From Bacillota bacterium (GTDB taxonomy: Bacteria > Bacillota > Clostridia > Christensenellales > UMGS416): DNA of 54,922 nucleotides. The first letter of the stretch is position 1; each line of letters begins with the position of its first letter. Location: contig JAEYYW010000120.1 in NCBI GenBank assembly GCA_023428265.1, positions 1-54,922 on the forward strand, given 5' to 3'. Positions 1 to 8,233 of this stretch are shown one piece after another. The translations under genes and the position numbers were made by a program. The notes beneath the pieces were generated by a model that saw only the letters and a program-made list of their open reading frames with translations, did not search any database and was not told the DNA's origin.

Positions 1-1227
1 TCGGCCTTTGCCGGGTGCACCGCCCTGGCTGCAGTCACGATCCCCAAATGGGTAAACAACATCTCCTCCGGTGCCTTTGCGGGCTGCTCCGCCCTTGCCG
101 CCGTTTATTTCGAAGGCCAGCCGCCGGCCATCAGCGCCACGGCGTTCACCGGCACGGTGGAAAAGCTTCGGTTTTTCGGCCACGCCACGCAGGCCGGCTG
201 GAGCGGCTATGCGGATCGCCCTGTGACCACCTATTGCCTTGCCACTCTGGAGCTGCTGGATGGCAAAGCGCCTGTGAAGACCGTCCTCACGCTTTCCGGC
301 GGCAAAGCCGACCCCACACCGGCCAACCCGAGCCGGGAAGGGTATCAGTTTGCCGGCTGGTATCAGGAGGCCGCCTGCCTCAGCAAATGGGATTTCTCCA
401 AAACGGTGATTGGCACCGACGTCGTGCTCTATGCGCTCTGGAACCCGGCGCAGCACAGCGTGTCCTTTGACAGCATGGGCGGCAGCGCCGTCTCCCCGGT
501 CACAGCGGCATACGGCTCCCCCATCCCCGCTCCGGCGAACCCGACCCGCGACGAGTTTGTGTTTGGCGGCTGGTATCGGGACAAAGCCTGCACCATCGCC
601 TGGAACATCGCAACCGAGCCCTTGCGCGGCGAAATCACGCTTTATGCCCGATGGGGCAAGCCAACGGCACCGCAGGAGCTGCAGGCGGTTTCGGCCTCTT
701 CCTCCTCCATCCTGGTGAGTTGGAAGGATTCGGAGCTCACTTCCGGTTATGAGGTATACCGGTCGCCTTCATCCGGAGGCAAATATGCGCTGATCGCGAC
801 AGTCTATACCAACTCCTACACCGACAGCGGGCTGAAGCTGGGCTCAGCGTATCGCTACAAGATAAAGCCCTTCAAGCAGCTGGAGACGGCACGCATTTAC
901 GGTGATGAATCCGGCGTCGTGTCTGCCCAAACGATTCCCGCAGCGCCCATAGTGCAGGCCGCGCACACCAACGAAGTGACCGTCAAGGTCTCCTGGGGTT
1001 CGGTGGCAGGCGCGTCCAGGTATGAAGTGTGGCGCGCGCAAAAGGCCGACGGGCCCTACTCGCTGGTGAAAACCCTCACCTCCACCGCCTGGTGGAACGG
1101 AGGCCTGGCTGCCGACGCGGAGTATTACTACATGGTGCGGGCCTACGCGGTGGTGAAGGGCAAGAAGATTTATGGGCCCTACAGCGAGTCGGCCTTCGTG
1201 GAGCCTGGCCTGCAGGCAGGCAACTGA
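1..1227 (+). CDS. BspA-like LRR / InlB-repeat / FN3 surface protein (5' end missing)
   Basis: The reading frame is open from the first base and ends at TGA 1225-1227, giving 408 visible residues. The start has two BspA-type leucine-rich repeats (SAFAGCTALAAVTIP, then GAFAGCSALAAVYF). Two Listeria-Bacteroides (InlB B-type) repeats follow, each with a GWY core (GYQFAGWYQEAAC and EFVFGGWYRDKAC). Two fibronectin type III modules occupy the last 190 residues (EVYRSPSSGGKYALI and EVWRAQKADGPYSLV). Such proteins are normally secreted and mediate adhesion or binding. No sortase motif or C-terminal membrane segment is present, so anchoring must come from the missing N-terminus or another mechanism. 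Function is inferred from domains only. Confidence 0.9.
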   Translation, partial: SAFAGCTALAAVTIPKWVNNISSGAFAGCSALAAVYFEGQPPAISATAFTGTVEKLRFFGHATQAGWSGYADRPVTTYCLATLELLDGKAPVKTVLTLSGGKADPTPANPSREGYQFAGWYQEAACLSKWDFSKTVIGTDVVLYALWNPAQHSVSFDSMGGSAVSPVTAAYGSPIPAPANPTRDEFVFGGWYRDKACTIAWNIATEPLRGEITLYARWGKPTAPQELQAVSASSSSILVSWKDSELTSGYEVYRSPSSGGKYALIATVYTNSYTDSGLKLGSAYRYKIKPFKQLETARIYGDESGVVSAQTIPAAPIVQAAHTNEVTVKVSWGSVAGASRYEVWRAQKADGPYSLVKTLTSTAWWNGGLAADAEYYYMVRAYAVVKGKKIYGPYSESAFVEPGLQAGN

Positions 1228-1257
1228 GCATGGCAAAACCCATGATGGTTCAGGCAC

Positions 1258-1482
1258 AAGTTCAACACCCTTGCCCGCGCGCCGGGCATCACTGCTCCCC
1301 TGCTGATGCTCACAGGTTCGGAGGATACCACAATCCCGGTGTGGCATACCAAGCTTGTAGCAGACAGTTGGGGCGGGGATGTGGAAATGGTGGAGGTTGA
1401 GGGAGATCACAATTCGATGAGCAAGAGCGAGGAGTATTGGGAGGAACTTAGTGACTTTTTAGCTGAGACGATTGGCAAATAG
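1258..1482 (+). pseudogene. C-terminal remnant of an alpha/beta hydrolase
   Basis: This frame reads KFNTLARAPGITAPLLMLTG, then SEDTTIPVWHTKLVADSWGG, then a GDHNSM motif, ending at TAG 1480-1482. This is the normal end of an S33-type alpha/beta hydrolase: the strand before the catalytic Asp (GSED) and the loop carrying the catalytic His (GDHN). No start codon or ribosome site precedes it, the frame is closed by TGA at 1243, and the nucleophile half is absent. It begins 30 bases after the surface-protein stop. It is best read as a truncated gene left by deletion or recombination. Confidence 0.75.
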
Positions 1483-1493
1483 GATGATGCGGC

Positions 1494-1518
1494 GGGCGGC
1501 TCGTGAGCCGCCCCTACA
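1494..1518. repeat. Short GC-rich palindromic element, copy 1
   Basis: A perfect 9-bp stem (GGGCGGCTC / GAGCCGCCC) is followed by CTACA. Related elements with a CCCGGCCC-type arm followed by TAC occur at 31556-31580 and 37227-37338. All are intergenic. This looks like a dispersed REP-like element. Confidence 0.5.
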
Positions 1519-1546
1519 AAATGGAAAATGCTCATTCAAGATAAAG

Positions 1547-1570
1547 AAAACCGCCGTTTCCGGCGGTTTT
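1547..1570. terminator. Bidirectional rho-independent terminator after clpX
   Basis: AAAACCGCC and GGCGGTTTT form a stem around a short loop, with A and T tracts on both sides. It lies 10 bases beyond the clpX stop and can end transcription from either side. Confidence 0.8.
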
Positions 1571-1580
1571 CTGATTAAAT

Positions 1581-2866
1581 CTACGCAATCGGTGTATCGA
1601 TCACGTTTTCTTCCAGCAGCGCCTTTTTGATCTTCTTTGGCGCCAGCCGGATCTCCGGCATGCAGTTGGGCTGCTCCACGCACTCGCGCGTGACGCGGCA
1701 CATCTCCACATCCTGCCTGCTCGGAATGTCAAACATCACATCCATCATGACCTTCTCAAGGATCGCGCGCAGGCCGCGGCGCCGGTCTTGCGCTCCAGCG
1801 CCTTCTGCGCCACCGCCTTCAGGGCCTCCTCCTCGATCACGAGCTCCACATTGTCCATCTCAAACAGCCGTTTATACTGCTTGACCAGCGCGTTGCGCGG
1901 CTCGGTGAGGATGCGCAGCAGCGCCTTTTCGTCCAGACCGTGCAGCGTGACGATGATCGGCACGCGGCCCACGAACTCGGGGATCAGCCCAAACTTCAGC
2001 AGGTCTTCCGGCAGGATGTTCTTCAGGATCTCGCCGATGTCCTTTTCTTCCTTGGACTTCACCTCGGCACCGAACCCCATTGTCTTCTTGCCGGTGCGGT
2101 TCTCGATGATCTTCTCGATGCCGTCAAACGCGCCGCCGCAAATGAACAGGATGTTTGTGGTGTCGATCTGGATGAACTCCTGGTGCGGGTGCTTGCGGCC
2201 GCCCTGCGGCGGCACGCTGGCCGTGGTGCCTTCGAGGATCTTCAGCAGTGCTTGCTGCACACCTTCGCCGGACACATCGCGGGTGATTGACGGATTCTCC
2301 GATTTGCGGGCGATCTTGTCAATCTCGTCAATGTAGATGATGCCTTTTTCAGCTTTCTCCACATCATAATCGGCCGCCTGAATCAGCTTGAGCAGGATGT
2401 TTTCCACGTCTTCGCCCACATAACCGGCCTCGGTGAGGCTGGTGGCGTCGGCGATGGCGAAGGGCACCTCCAGGATGCGGGCCAGTGTCTCGGCCAGCAT
2501 TGTCTTGCCGCAGCCGGTGGGCCCAAGCATCACGATGTTGGACTTCTGCAGCTCCACATCCTTGTTTTTTTCGCCGTGGCTGATGCGTTTGTAGTGGTTG
2601 TAAACCGCCACAGAGAGCGACTTTTTGGCTTCCTCCTGGCCGATCACAAAATCGTCCAGGATTGCCTTGATCTCTTTGGGTTTGGGAATATTCTTGAGCT
2701 CTGTGGTGACCGGCGAGGTGAAATCCTCGTCGATGATCTCCTGGCAGAGCTCAATGCACTCATCGCAGATGTAGACGCCGGGGCCAGCCACGACGCGCCG
2801 CACCTGGTCCTGGGCTTTGCCGCAGAACGAGCACTTCACCTGGTTTTTGTCTTCATTTTTCGGCAT
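1581..2866 (-). CDS. clpX: ClpX, ATP-dependent Clp protease ATPase subunit (single-base frameshift near the C-terminus)
   Basis: ClpX is the AAA+ unfoldase that delivers proteins to ClpP. The N-terminal zinc-binding domain has C12, C15, C34 and C37; Walker A (GPTGCGKT) and Walker B (IIYIDEIDKI) follow. The frame breaks near 1777-1781, where one G (C on the coding strand) appears to be missing in GCGGCGCC. As written, the protein ends after 373 residues with an aberrant GAAACARSLRRS tail at 1745. Adding one base restores RGLRAILEKVMMDVMFDIPS and a normal end (ENVIDTPIA) at the stop codon 1581-1583, about 428 residues, the usual ClpX length. A sequencing or assembly error is more likely than true loss. 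It lies 17 bases after clpP with a good GGAGA ribosome site. Confidence 0.9.
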
Positions 2867-2883
2867 GTGGTCTCCTTTGCCGG

Positions 2884-3465
2884 TCAGTGGGTGGTGATCA
2901 CTTCGTCGATCAGGCCATACTCCAGCGCTTCGGCGCTGGCCATGAAATAGTCGCGCTCCACATCCTTCTCGATGCGGGAGAGCGGCTGGCCGGTCATTCC
3001 GGCCAAGAGCTCGTTCATCTTCTTCTTTGTTTTAATAATATGCTCAGCGTGGATGGCAATGTCCGTGGCCTGGCCGCGGGCGCCGCCGCTGGGCTGGTGG
3101 ATCATGATCTCGGCGTTGGGCAGTGCCTTGCGCTTGCCCTTGGCGCCTGCCGCCAGCAAGAACGCGCCCATGCTGGCTGCCATGCCCACGCAGATCGTGC
3201 TCACATCGCACTTCACATACTGCATTGTGTCATAAATTGCCATGCCGGCGGAAATTGAGCCGCCGGGGCTGTTGATGTAGAGGAAGATGTCCTTGGCAGG
3301 ATCCATCGCCTCCAGATAAAGCAGCTGGGCGACCACGAGGTTTGCCATGTGGTCTTCCACCTCGCCGGTCACAAACACGATGCGGTCGTTGAGAAGCCTC
3401 GAATAGATATCATAGGAGCGCTCGCCCCTGTTGGTTTGTTCTACAACAATCGGAACCAGTCCCAT
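2884..3465 (-). CDS. clpP: ClpP, ATP-dependent Clp protease proteolytic subunit
   Basis: This serine protease forms the barrel-shaped proteolytic core that works with ClpX. The canonical triad is intact and at canonical positions: S98 in GMAASMGAF, H123 in EIMIHQPSGG and D172 in VERDYFM. At 193 residues it has the usual length, with no extra propeptide. A strong ribosome site (AAAGGAG) precedes ATG. It sits between tig and clpX in the conserved tig-clpP-clpX order, with short spacers that suggest one transcript. Confidence 0.97.
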   Translation of the reverse strand: MGLVPIVVEQTNRGERSYDIYSRLLNDRIVFVTGEVEDHMANLVVAQLLYLEAMDPAKDIFLYINSPGGSISAGMAIYDTMQYVKCDVSTICVGMAASMGAFLLAAGAKGKRKALPNAEIMIHQPSGGARGQATDIAIHAEHIIKTKKKMNELLAGMTGQPLSRIEKDVERDYFMASAEALEYGLIDEVITTH

Positions 3466-3490
3466 TGTGATCTCCTTTCACCAGGATCAA

Positions 3491-4771
3491 TCAGCCGGCG
3501 GCGTTGTCCGCCAAAAGCTTGATGGTCTTCTGCATTATTATATTTTCCTTGAGGTAGTCCTTATCCTCTTCGGAGAAATTCTTCTTGATGTCTTCCACAG
3601 TCTGCTTGCGGGCTTCGGCCATCTTGGCAAGCTCCTGCTCCACTTCCTCATCGGAAGCCTCGATGCTCTCCGCCTTCTGAATGGCCTCCAGCACCAGCGA
3701 AGTCCTCACGGATTTCGCGGCGTCTTCCTTGTAGCGCTCCAGAATGTCGGAGCGCTGCATGCCGGTCATCCTGAGGTAGTCCTCCATTTTTATACCCTGA
3801 TAAGCCATCCGGTATTCAAACTCGCGGGCCATACGCTCGGCCTGCCGGTCAATCATGACCTGCGGAATCTCCACCGTGGCATTGGCAACGGCCAACTCCA
3901 CAAGCTTGTCTTCATATTCATGCTCGGCGCGATGCTCGTTGCTCTCGGTGAGCTTGGTCCGGATGCTGGCCTTGTATTCCTCCAGCGTTTCAAACTCGCT
4001 CACGTCCTTGGCGAACTCGTCGTCAATCGCAGGCACTTCTTTGCCCTTGATCTCGCGGATCTTCACATGGAACACGGCGGCCTTGCCGGCCAGGTCTTCA
4101 GCGTGATACTCATCGGGGAATTTCACCTCAATGTCGCGCTCGTCATTGAGAGCCAGGCCCACCAACTGCTCCTCGAAGCCGGGGATGAAACGGCCGGAAC
4201 CGATTTCCAGCGGCTGGTTTTCCGCTGTGCCGCCGGGGAACTGCACGCCGTCCACAGAGCCGCTGTAGTCCAGCATGATGCGGTCGCCGTTCTGGATGGG
4301 CCGGTCGGCCTCCACCCAGCGGGCCACGCGCTCCTGGGCCGCTCTGAGCTCCGCCTCCACGTTTTCATCGGTCACGGGGTATTCTTCCTTCTTGGCTTCC
4401 AGGCCTTTGTACTGGCCCAACTCCACCTCGGGTTTCAGTGTAACCACAGCGGTGAAAGTGATGCCATTGCCGTTTCCGATTTCGGTCACGTCGATATCGG
4501 GCTGATCCACCGCGAAAAGGCCCTGCTCGGCGATGGCTTTGTCATAAGCTTCAGGGATGGCGATGTTGCACGCATCGTCATAAAACACGGCTTCGGAATA
4601 GAAGCTCTCGATGACCTGGCGGGGCGCCTTGCCCTTGCGGAATCCGGGGATGTTCACCTTGTTGCGGACGATCAGATAAGCCTTCTGCATCGCCTCGTTG
4701 TATGCATCGTTGTCAATGGTGATCGTCAGCTTGGCCTGGTTGGCGCCTGTCTTTTCCATAGTAACGGTCAT
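3491..4771 (-). CDS. tig: Trigger factor, ribosome-associated chaperone and peptidyl-prolyl isomerase
   Basis: Trigger factor binds nascent chains at the ribosome exit. The ribosome-binding loop is visible as IPGFRKGKAPRQVIESFY at about residues 44-61. An FKBP-type PPIase domain follows (NGDRIMLDYSGSVDGVQF, FIPGFEEQLVGL), then the helical C-terminal arms. Length (426) is typical. The ribosome site AGGAGG lies before ATG. Two promoters with near-consensus elements sit upstream, and clpP and clpX follow on the same strand, linking folding and proteolysis. Confidence 0.97.
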   Translation of the reverse strand: MTVTMEKTGANQAKLTITIDNDAYNEAMQKAYLIVRNKVNIPGFRKGKAPRQVIESFYSEAVFYDDACNIAIPEAYDKAIAEQGLFAVDQPDIDVTEIGNGNGITFTAVVTLKPEVELGQYKGLEAKKEEYPVTDENVEAELRAAQERVARWVEADRPIQNGDRIMLDYSGSVDGVQFPGGTAENQPLEIGSGRFIPGFEEQLVGLALNDERDIEVKFPDEYHAEDLAGKAAVFHVKIREIKGKEVPAIDDEFAKDVSEFETLEEYKASIRTKLTESNEHRAEHEYEDKLVELAVANATVEIPQVMIDRQAERMAREFEYRMAYQGIKMEDYLRMTGMQRSDILERYKEDAAKSVRTSLVLEAIQKAESIEASDEEVEQELAKMAEARKQTVEDIKKNFSEEDKDYLKENIIMQKTIKLLADNAAG

Positions 4772-4846
4772 CTAGGTCTTCCTCCTGTGAAACTCAACAA
4801 AATTATTGTTCATAATGGCTCTGCCATTTCAGGGAATATCTAAGAT

Positions 4847-4875
4847 ACTATATCATAGCAACCCTGCAATTTCAA
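4847..4875 (-). promoter_or_regulatory. Proximal tig promoter
   Basis: On the minus strand, TTGAAA (4875-4870) and TATAGT (4852-4847) are separated by 17 bases, about 80 bases before the tig start. Confidence 0.5.
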
Positions 4876-4942
4876 TCCTGATATTCCTTACAAATGGCGC
4901 TTTCACCTCCTTTTTCAAGCGGAACATACAGTTCACATCCAG

Positions 4943-4971
4943 ATTATACCCCTTTGGTCAAAGTTAGTCAA
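4943..4971 (-). promoter_or_regulatory. Distal tig promoter
   Basis: On the minus strand, TTGACT (4971-4966) and a perfect TATAAT (4948-4943) are 17 bases apart. A long leader to tig would contain a strong Shine-Dalgarno sequence at 4915-4904 with no obvious gene after it. The 4772-5084 gap otherwise holds only the 4992-5020 hairpin. Confidence 0.65.
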
Positions 4972-4991
4972 TACGCTTTCGCGACATGAAG

Positions 4992-5020
4992 ACGCGGATC
5001 CGCATCATGCGAATCCGCGT
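4992..5020. terminator. Hairpin between tig leader and PH-domain gene
   Basis: ACGCGGAT and ATCCGCGT form an 8-bp stem, with a further CGCAT/ATGCG pairing inside. It lies downstream of the PH-domain gene (minus strand). The T-tract is poor, so terminator function is tentative. Confidence 0.4.
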
Positions 5021-5084
5021 TGGTTTCATATGGTAGATTTTCGTCTTGGGAGAGCAGCACGATGATACCGCAACCGATTGCTGG

Positions 5085-5519
5085 TCACGGAAGCATGCCG
5101 TTGATCGACAAGCGGTTCTTATATGCCAGCTCCTCCAGCATCAGATACAGGGCGGAAATGTTGTACCTCTTCGGAAACTCAAATTTCCTCGCCGCATATG
5201 CAGGGTTGTGCGAAGCCAGAAACGTATTGGTCATATAGATGATGGTGATCTCGCTGTCATCCAGCCCGAACCCCGCAGTCTCCGCGGTAACATCCACAAT
5301 CGTGTGGAGATAAATGGAAGCCACACGCATTTTCTGGCCCGTGGCGCCCTGCTTATCAAAGAATAGAATGCGGCGATCGGTGATGATCATGACATCCCGG
5401 ATCAGCTTGAAGCCTGTCTGAATGGTCTCGCTTTGTGAAAGGTATGCCCCATACTCTTTGCGCAGTGAGTCAGCCATCTGCTCGCTCATGTTACCCAGCA
5501 AACCGTTGAGGAAACTCAT
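5085..5519 (-). CDS. PH-domain protein (YvbH/bPH_1-like)
   Basis: About 144 residues with a bacterial pleckstrin-homology fold: an amphipathic N-terminus (MSFLNGLLGNMSEQMADSL), then beta-strand-rich sequence with the hallmark DVMIITDRRILFFDKQG and FEFPKRYNISALYLMLEELA near the end. Family members are small cytosolic proteins of unknown biochemical role, some tied to stress responses. I chose the ATG at 5519 because AGGAG lies 9 bases upstream; an ATG two codons earlier would leave only 3 bases. It is transcribed alone, divergently from nadE. A second, different PH-type protein is encoded at 52866-53309. Confidence 0.8.
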   Translation of the reverse strand: MSFLNGLLGNMSEQMADSLRKEYGAYLSQSETIQTGFKLIRDVMIITDRRILFFDKQGATGQKMRVASIYLHTIVDVTAETAGFGLDDSEITIIYMTNTFLASHNPAYAARKFEFPKRYNISALYLMLEELAYKNRLSINGMLP

Positions 5520-5549
5520 AGACATACACTCCTCTGCTGTTTTGCTTTG

Positions 5550-5555
5550 ATTATA
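5550..5555 (-). promoter_or_regulatory. Extended -10 of the PH-domain gene
   Basis: On the minus strand TGTTATAAT gives a TG-extended perfect -10. No good -35 is visible. It lies about 30 bases before the start codon. Confidence 0.5.
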
Positions 5556-5631
5556 ACAAAAAAACCATGGAAACGAATACATCAAACATCCGGGTCCAAC
5601 GGCAGATCTGCCCAGATCCGTACGGCAGCAC

Positions 5632-5661
5632 TTATACTACTGTTGTGGATTATGCTATAAT
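5632..5661 (+). promoter_or_regulatory. nadE promoter
   Basis: TGCTATAAT ending at 5661 is a TG-extended consensus -10, with TTATAC at 5632-5637 as a weak -35 (18 bases apart). The start codon follows after about 27 bases. Confidence 0.55.
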
Positions 5662-5688
5662 AATGCAAAAAGTTTGATCGAGGGTCTC

Positions 5689-7602
5689 ATGCTGATCAAC
5701 TATGATTTTATCAGGGTTGCCGCAGCCTCGCCGAGGCTGAAGGTGGCAGACGTATCTTATAACGTGACTGAGATCATTGAGATGGCTGGCCAGGCCGAAG
5801 CGGCAGGCGCGGCCATTGTGGTGTTTCCGGAGCTCTCCGTCACCGGTTATACCTGCGGCGACCTGTTTTTACAGCCGGCGCTGCAGCGGGCGGCGCTGGA
5901 CGGGTTGAGCCGGATCGCCGCCGCAAGCAAACGGATCGTTGTGGTTGTGGGCTTGCCGGTGACTGTGAATGGCAGGCTCTACAACTGCGCCGCCGCGGTG
6001 CAAGGCGGAAAGGTGCTTGGCATCGTGCCGAAAACCCACCTGCCCAACTATAAGGAGTATTACGAAGCCCGCTGGTTCGGCTCCGGCAGGAATACGGACT
6101 ACACACTGGAAATCGCCGGCCAGTCAATCCCCTTTGGCGACGGCATGGTGTTTGAGTCCGCCTGCAGAAGGCTATCCTTCTGCATTGAGATCTGCGAAGA
6201 CCTGTGGGTGCCCAACCCGCCATCGGGCCGGCTCTCGCAGGCCGGCGCGCTGATCACGTGCAACCCCTCGGCCAGCGATGAAGCCGTGACCAAGCATGAG
6301 TACCGCAAAAGTCTGATTGCCCAGCAGTCGGGCCGGTGCCTGTCCGGCTATGTGTATGCCGGGGCAGGACCCGATGAATCCACCACTGACATGGTGTTCG
6401 GCGGCTACACCGCTATTGCTGAAAACGGCCGCATCATGGCAGAAGGCAAGCGTTTCCAGGCCGGTGTGCTGACTGTTTCTGACATCGACGTCGGCAGGCT
6501 CAACTTCCTGCGGGGGCGCTGCGGCACGTTCTTTACAGATAACGACCAACCGCGGTGCAAGACGGTGGGGTTTGATCTGGATGCCTCCGCCCGGTTGCCG
6601 CTGCTGCGCTCCTACCTCCCCCTGCCTTTTGTGCCCGGCGGCGCCGAGCAGGACGCCCGCAGCGAAGAGATCACCGCAATCCAGGTGGCCTCGCTGAGAA
6701 AGCGCATGGAGCACGCGGGGCTGAAGAAAGCGGCCGTCAATGTTTCCGGCGGCCTTGATTCCGCTCTGACGCTGCTGGTGGCGGCGAGGCTTTTCCGCGA
6801 ACAAGGATGGGACATGGCCGGCCTGCACACGCTGACGCTGCCGGGCTTCGGCACAGGCACCCGCACCAAAAACAACGCTCTGGGCCTCATGCGGGAGCTG
6901 GGCTGCACAGTGCTGGACATCGACATCACCGCCGCTGTGATGCAGCATTTCCAGGACATCGGTCAGAACCCGGACCGCCACGACGTGGCCTACGAAAACT
7001 GCCAGGCCCGCGAGCGCACCCAGATCCTGATGGATTATTGCAACCGGATCGGCGCGCTGGCGCTGGGCACCGGCGACCTTTCCGAGTCAGCGCTGGGCTG
7101 GAGCACCTACAACGGCGACCACATGTCGATGTATAACGTGAACGCCGGCGTGCCGAAGACTCTGGTGCGCCACCTGGTGAAATGGCTCAGCACCCACAGC
7201 TTCAACGGCAACGTGGCCGCCATTGCCGAAGACATCCTGGACACCCCGGTCACGCCGGAGTTAATCCCATCCAGGGACGGTGAAATCAACCAACGCACCG
7301 AGGACATCCTGGGCCCATATGAGCTGCACGATTTCTTCCTGTATCACATGATGGAGGGCGGCGCCGGCCCGGCGAAGCTGCTGCTGCTGGCGGGCAACGC
7401 CTTCGGCGGCAAATATGACGCTGCGCTCATCAAAAAGACGCTGAGCATTTTTGTGAAGCGGTTCTTCAGCCAGCAGTTCAAGCGCTCCTGCATGCCTGAC
7501 GGCCCCCGTGTGGGCTCGGTGGCGCTGTCGCCCCGCGGCGACTGGCGCATGCCTTCAGACGCCTCCGCTGCCGTGTGGCTGGCGGAGCTCGACAAGCTGT
7601 AA
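5689..7602 (+). CDS. nadE: Glutamine-dependent NAD+ synthetase
   Basis: Two domains are visible. The N-terminal nitrilase-type glutaminase has its Glu-Lys-Cys triad: E48 in VFPELSVTGYT, K115 in VPKTHLPNYKEYYE and C169 in IEICEDLWVP. The C-terminal ATP pyrophosphatase domain has the PP-loop SGGLDS at residues 353-358. It makes NAD+ from deamido-NAD+, ATP and ammonia released from glutamine. Length (637) fits the fused type. I chose ATG 5689, with GAGGG five bases upstream, over an in-frame TTG at 5674. A uridine-kinase-like gene follows 19 bases later, probably on the same transcript. Confidence 0.95.
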   Translation: MLINYDFIRVAAASPRLKVADVSYNVTEIIEMAGQAEAAGAAIVVFPELSVTGYTCGDLFLQPALQRAALDGLSRIAAASKRIVVVVGLPVTVNGRLYNCAAAVQGGKVLGIVPKTHLPNYKEYYEARWFGSGRNTDYTLEIAGQSIPFGDGMVFESACRRLSFCIEICEDLWVPNPPSGRLSQAGALITCNPSASDEAVTKHEYRKSLIAQQSGRCLSGYVYAGAGPDESTTDMVFGGYTAIAENGRIMAEGKRFQAGVLTVSDIDVGRLNFLRGRCGTFFTDNDQPRCKTVGFDLDASARLPLLRSYLPLPFVPGGAEQDARSEEITAIQVASLRKRMEHAGLKKAAVNVSGGLDSALTLLVAARLFREQGWDMAGLHTLTLPGFGTGTRTKNNALGLMRELGCTVLDIDITAAVMQHFQDIGQNPDRHDVAYENCQARERTQILMDYCNRIGALALGTGDLSESALGWSTYNGDHMSMYNVNAGVPKTLVRHLVKWLSTHSFNGNVAAIAEDILDTPVTPELIPSRDGEINQRTEDILGPYELHDFFLYHMMEGGAGPAKLLLLAGNAFGGKYDAALIKKTLSIFVKRFFSQQFKRSCMPDGPRVGSVALSPRGDWRMPSDASAAVWLAELDKL

Positions 7603-7621
7603 TCCACGGGGAGGTTACCCG

Positions 7622-8233
7622 ATGCCCATAATTGCCATTGGCGGTGGATCCGGCTCCGGAAAAACCACATTTGCGAAACGACTGATCAAGCGCATCGGCG
7701 CGGACAGGTGCCTGCATCTGAGTTTGGACCGGTTTTATGCCGATCACCCGGAGCTGGACTTCGAAACCCGCTGCCAGCTCAACTACGACCACCCGGATTC
7801 AATCGATGTGCCGATGCTGGCGCAGTGTGTGCGGACTCTGGCAACCGGGCAGCAGGCACAAGTGCCGCGCTATGACTTCACCGTCCATCGCCGCTGCCCG
7901 GAAAGCGATCTGCTGGACGGCTCAAACATTCTGGTGGTGGAAGGGATTTTCGCGCTTTATTTCCAGGAGATACTGGAGATGTCTGACTTGAAAATCTTTG
8001 TGGATGTGGATGATGATCTGCAATTTGCGCGCAGGCTCATGCGCGATATGATCGAGAGGAACCGCTCTGCGCAATCGGTTTATTCACAATATGTGGCAAC
8101 CGTGAAGCCGATGTATCAAAAATTCATCAGCCCGACCCGCCAGAACGCTGATTTTATTGTGCACACACACGGTGAATGCCAATATAACAAAGTGCTGGAC
8201 GTGTTGGCTGCATGGCTGGCCTCAGTCGGCTGA
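7622..8233 (+). CDS. Uridine kinase-like P-loop kinase
   Basis: A 203-residue phosphoribulokinase/uridine kinase-family protein. The P-loop GGGSGSGKT is at residues 7-15, followed by LSLDRFYADHPELDFETRCQ and the lid region RRLMRDMIERNRS. The usual substrate would be uridine or cytidine. Sequence alone does not exclude a related nucleoside or vitamin precursor, and co-transcription with nadE makes a pyridine nucleoside worth considering; that is inference. GGGAGG precedes ATG 7622. Its last 12 bases overlap the convergent MFS gene. Confidence 0.8.
   Translation: MPIIAIGGGSGSGKTTFAKRLIKRIGADRCLHLSLDRFYADHPELDFETRCQLNYDHPDSIDVPMLAQCVRTLATGQQAQVPRYDFTVHRRCPESDLLDGSNILVVEGIFALYFQEILEMSDLKIFVDVDDDLQFARRLMRDMIERNRSAQSVYSQYVATVKPMYQKFISPTRQNADFIVHTHGECQYNKVLDVLAAWLASVG

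Noticed and set aside
3431..4843. 470-codon plus-strand frame antisense to tig
   Set aside because: It mirrors tig codon structure, has no ribosome site and gives a His/Leu-rich product without domains; a shadow of a GC-rich gene.
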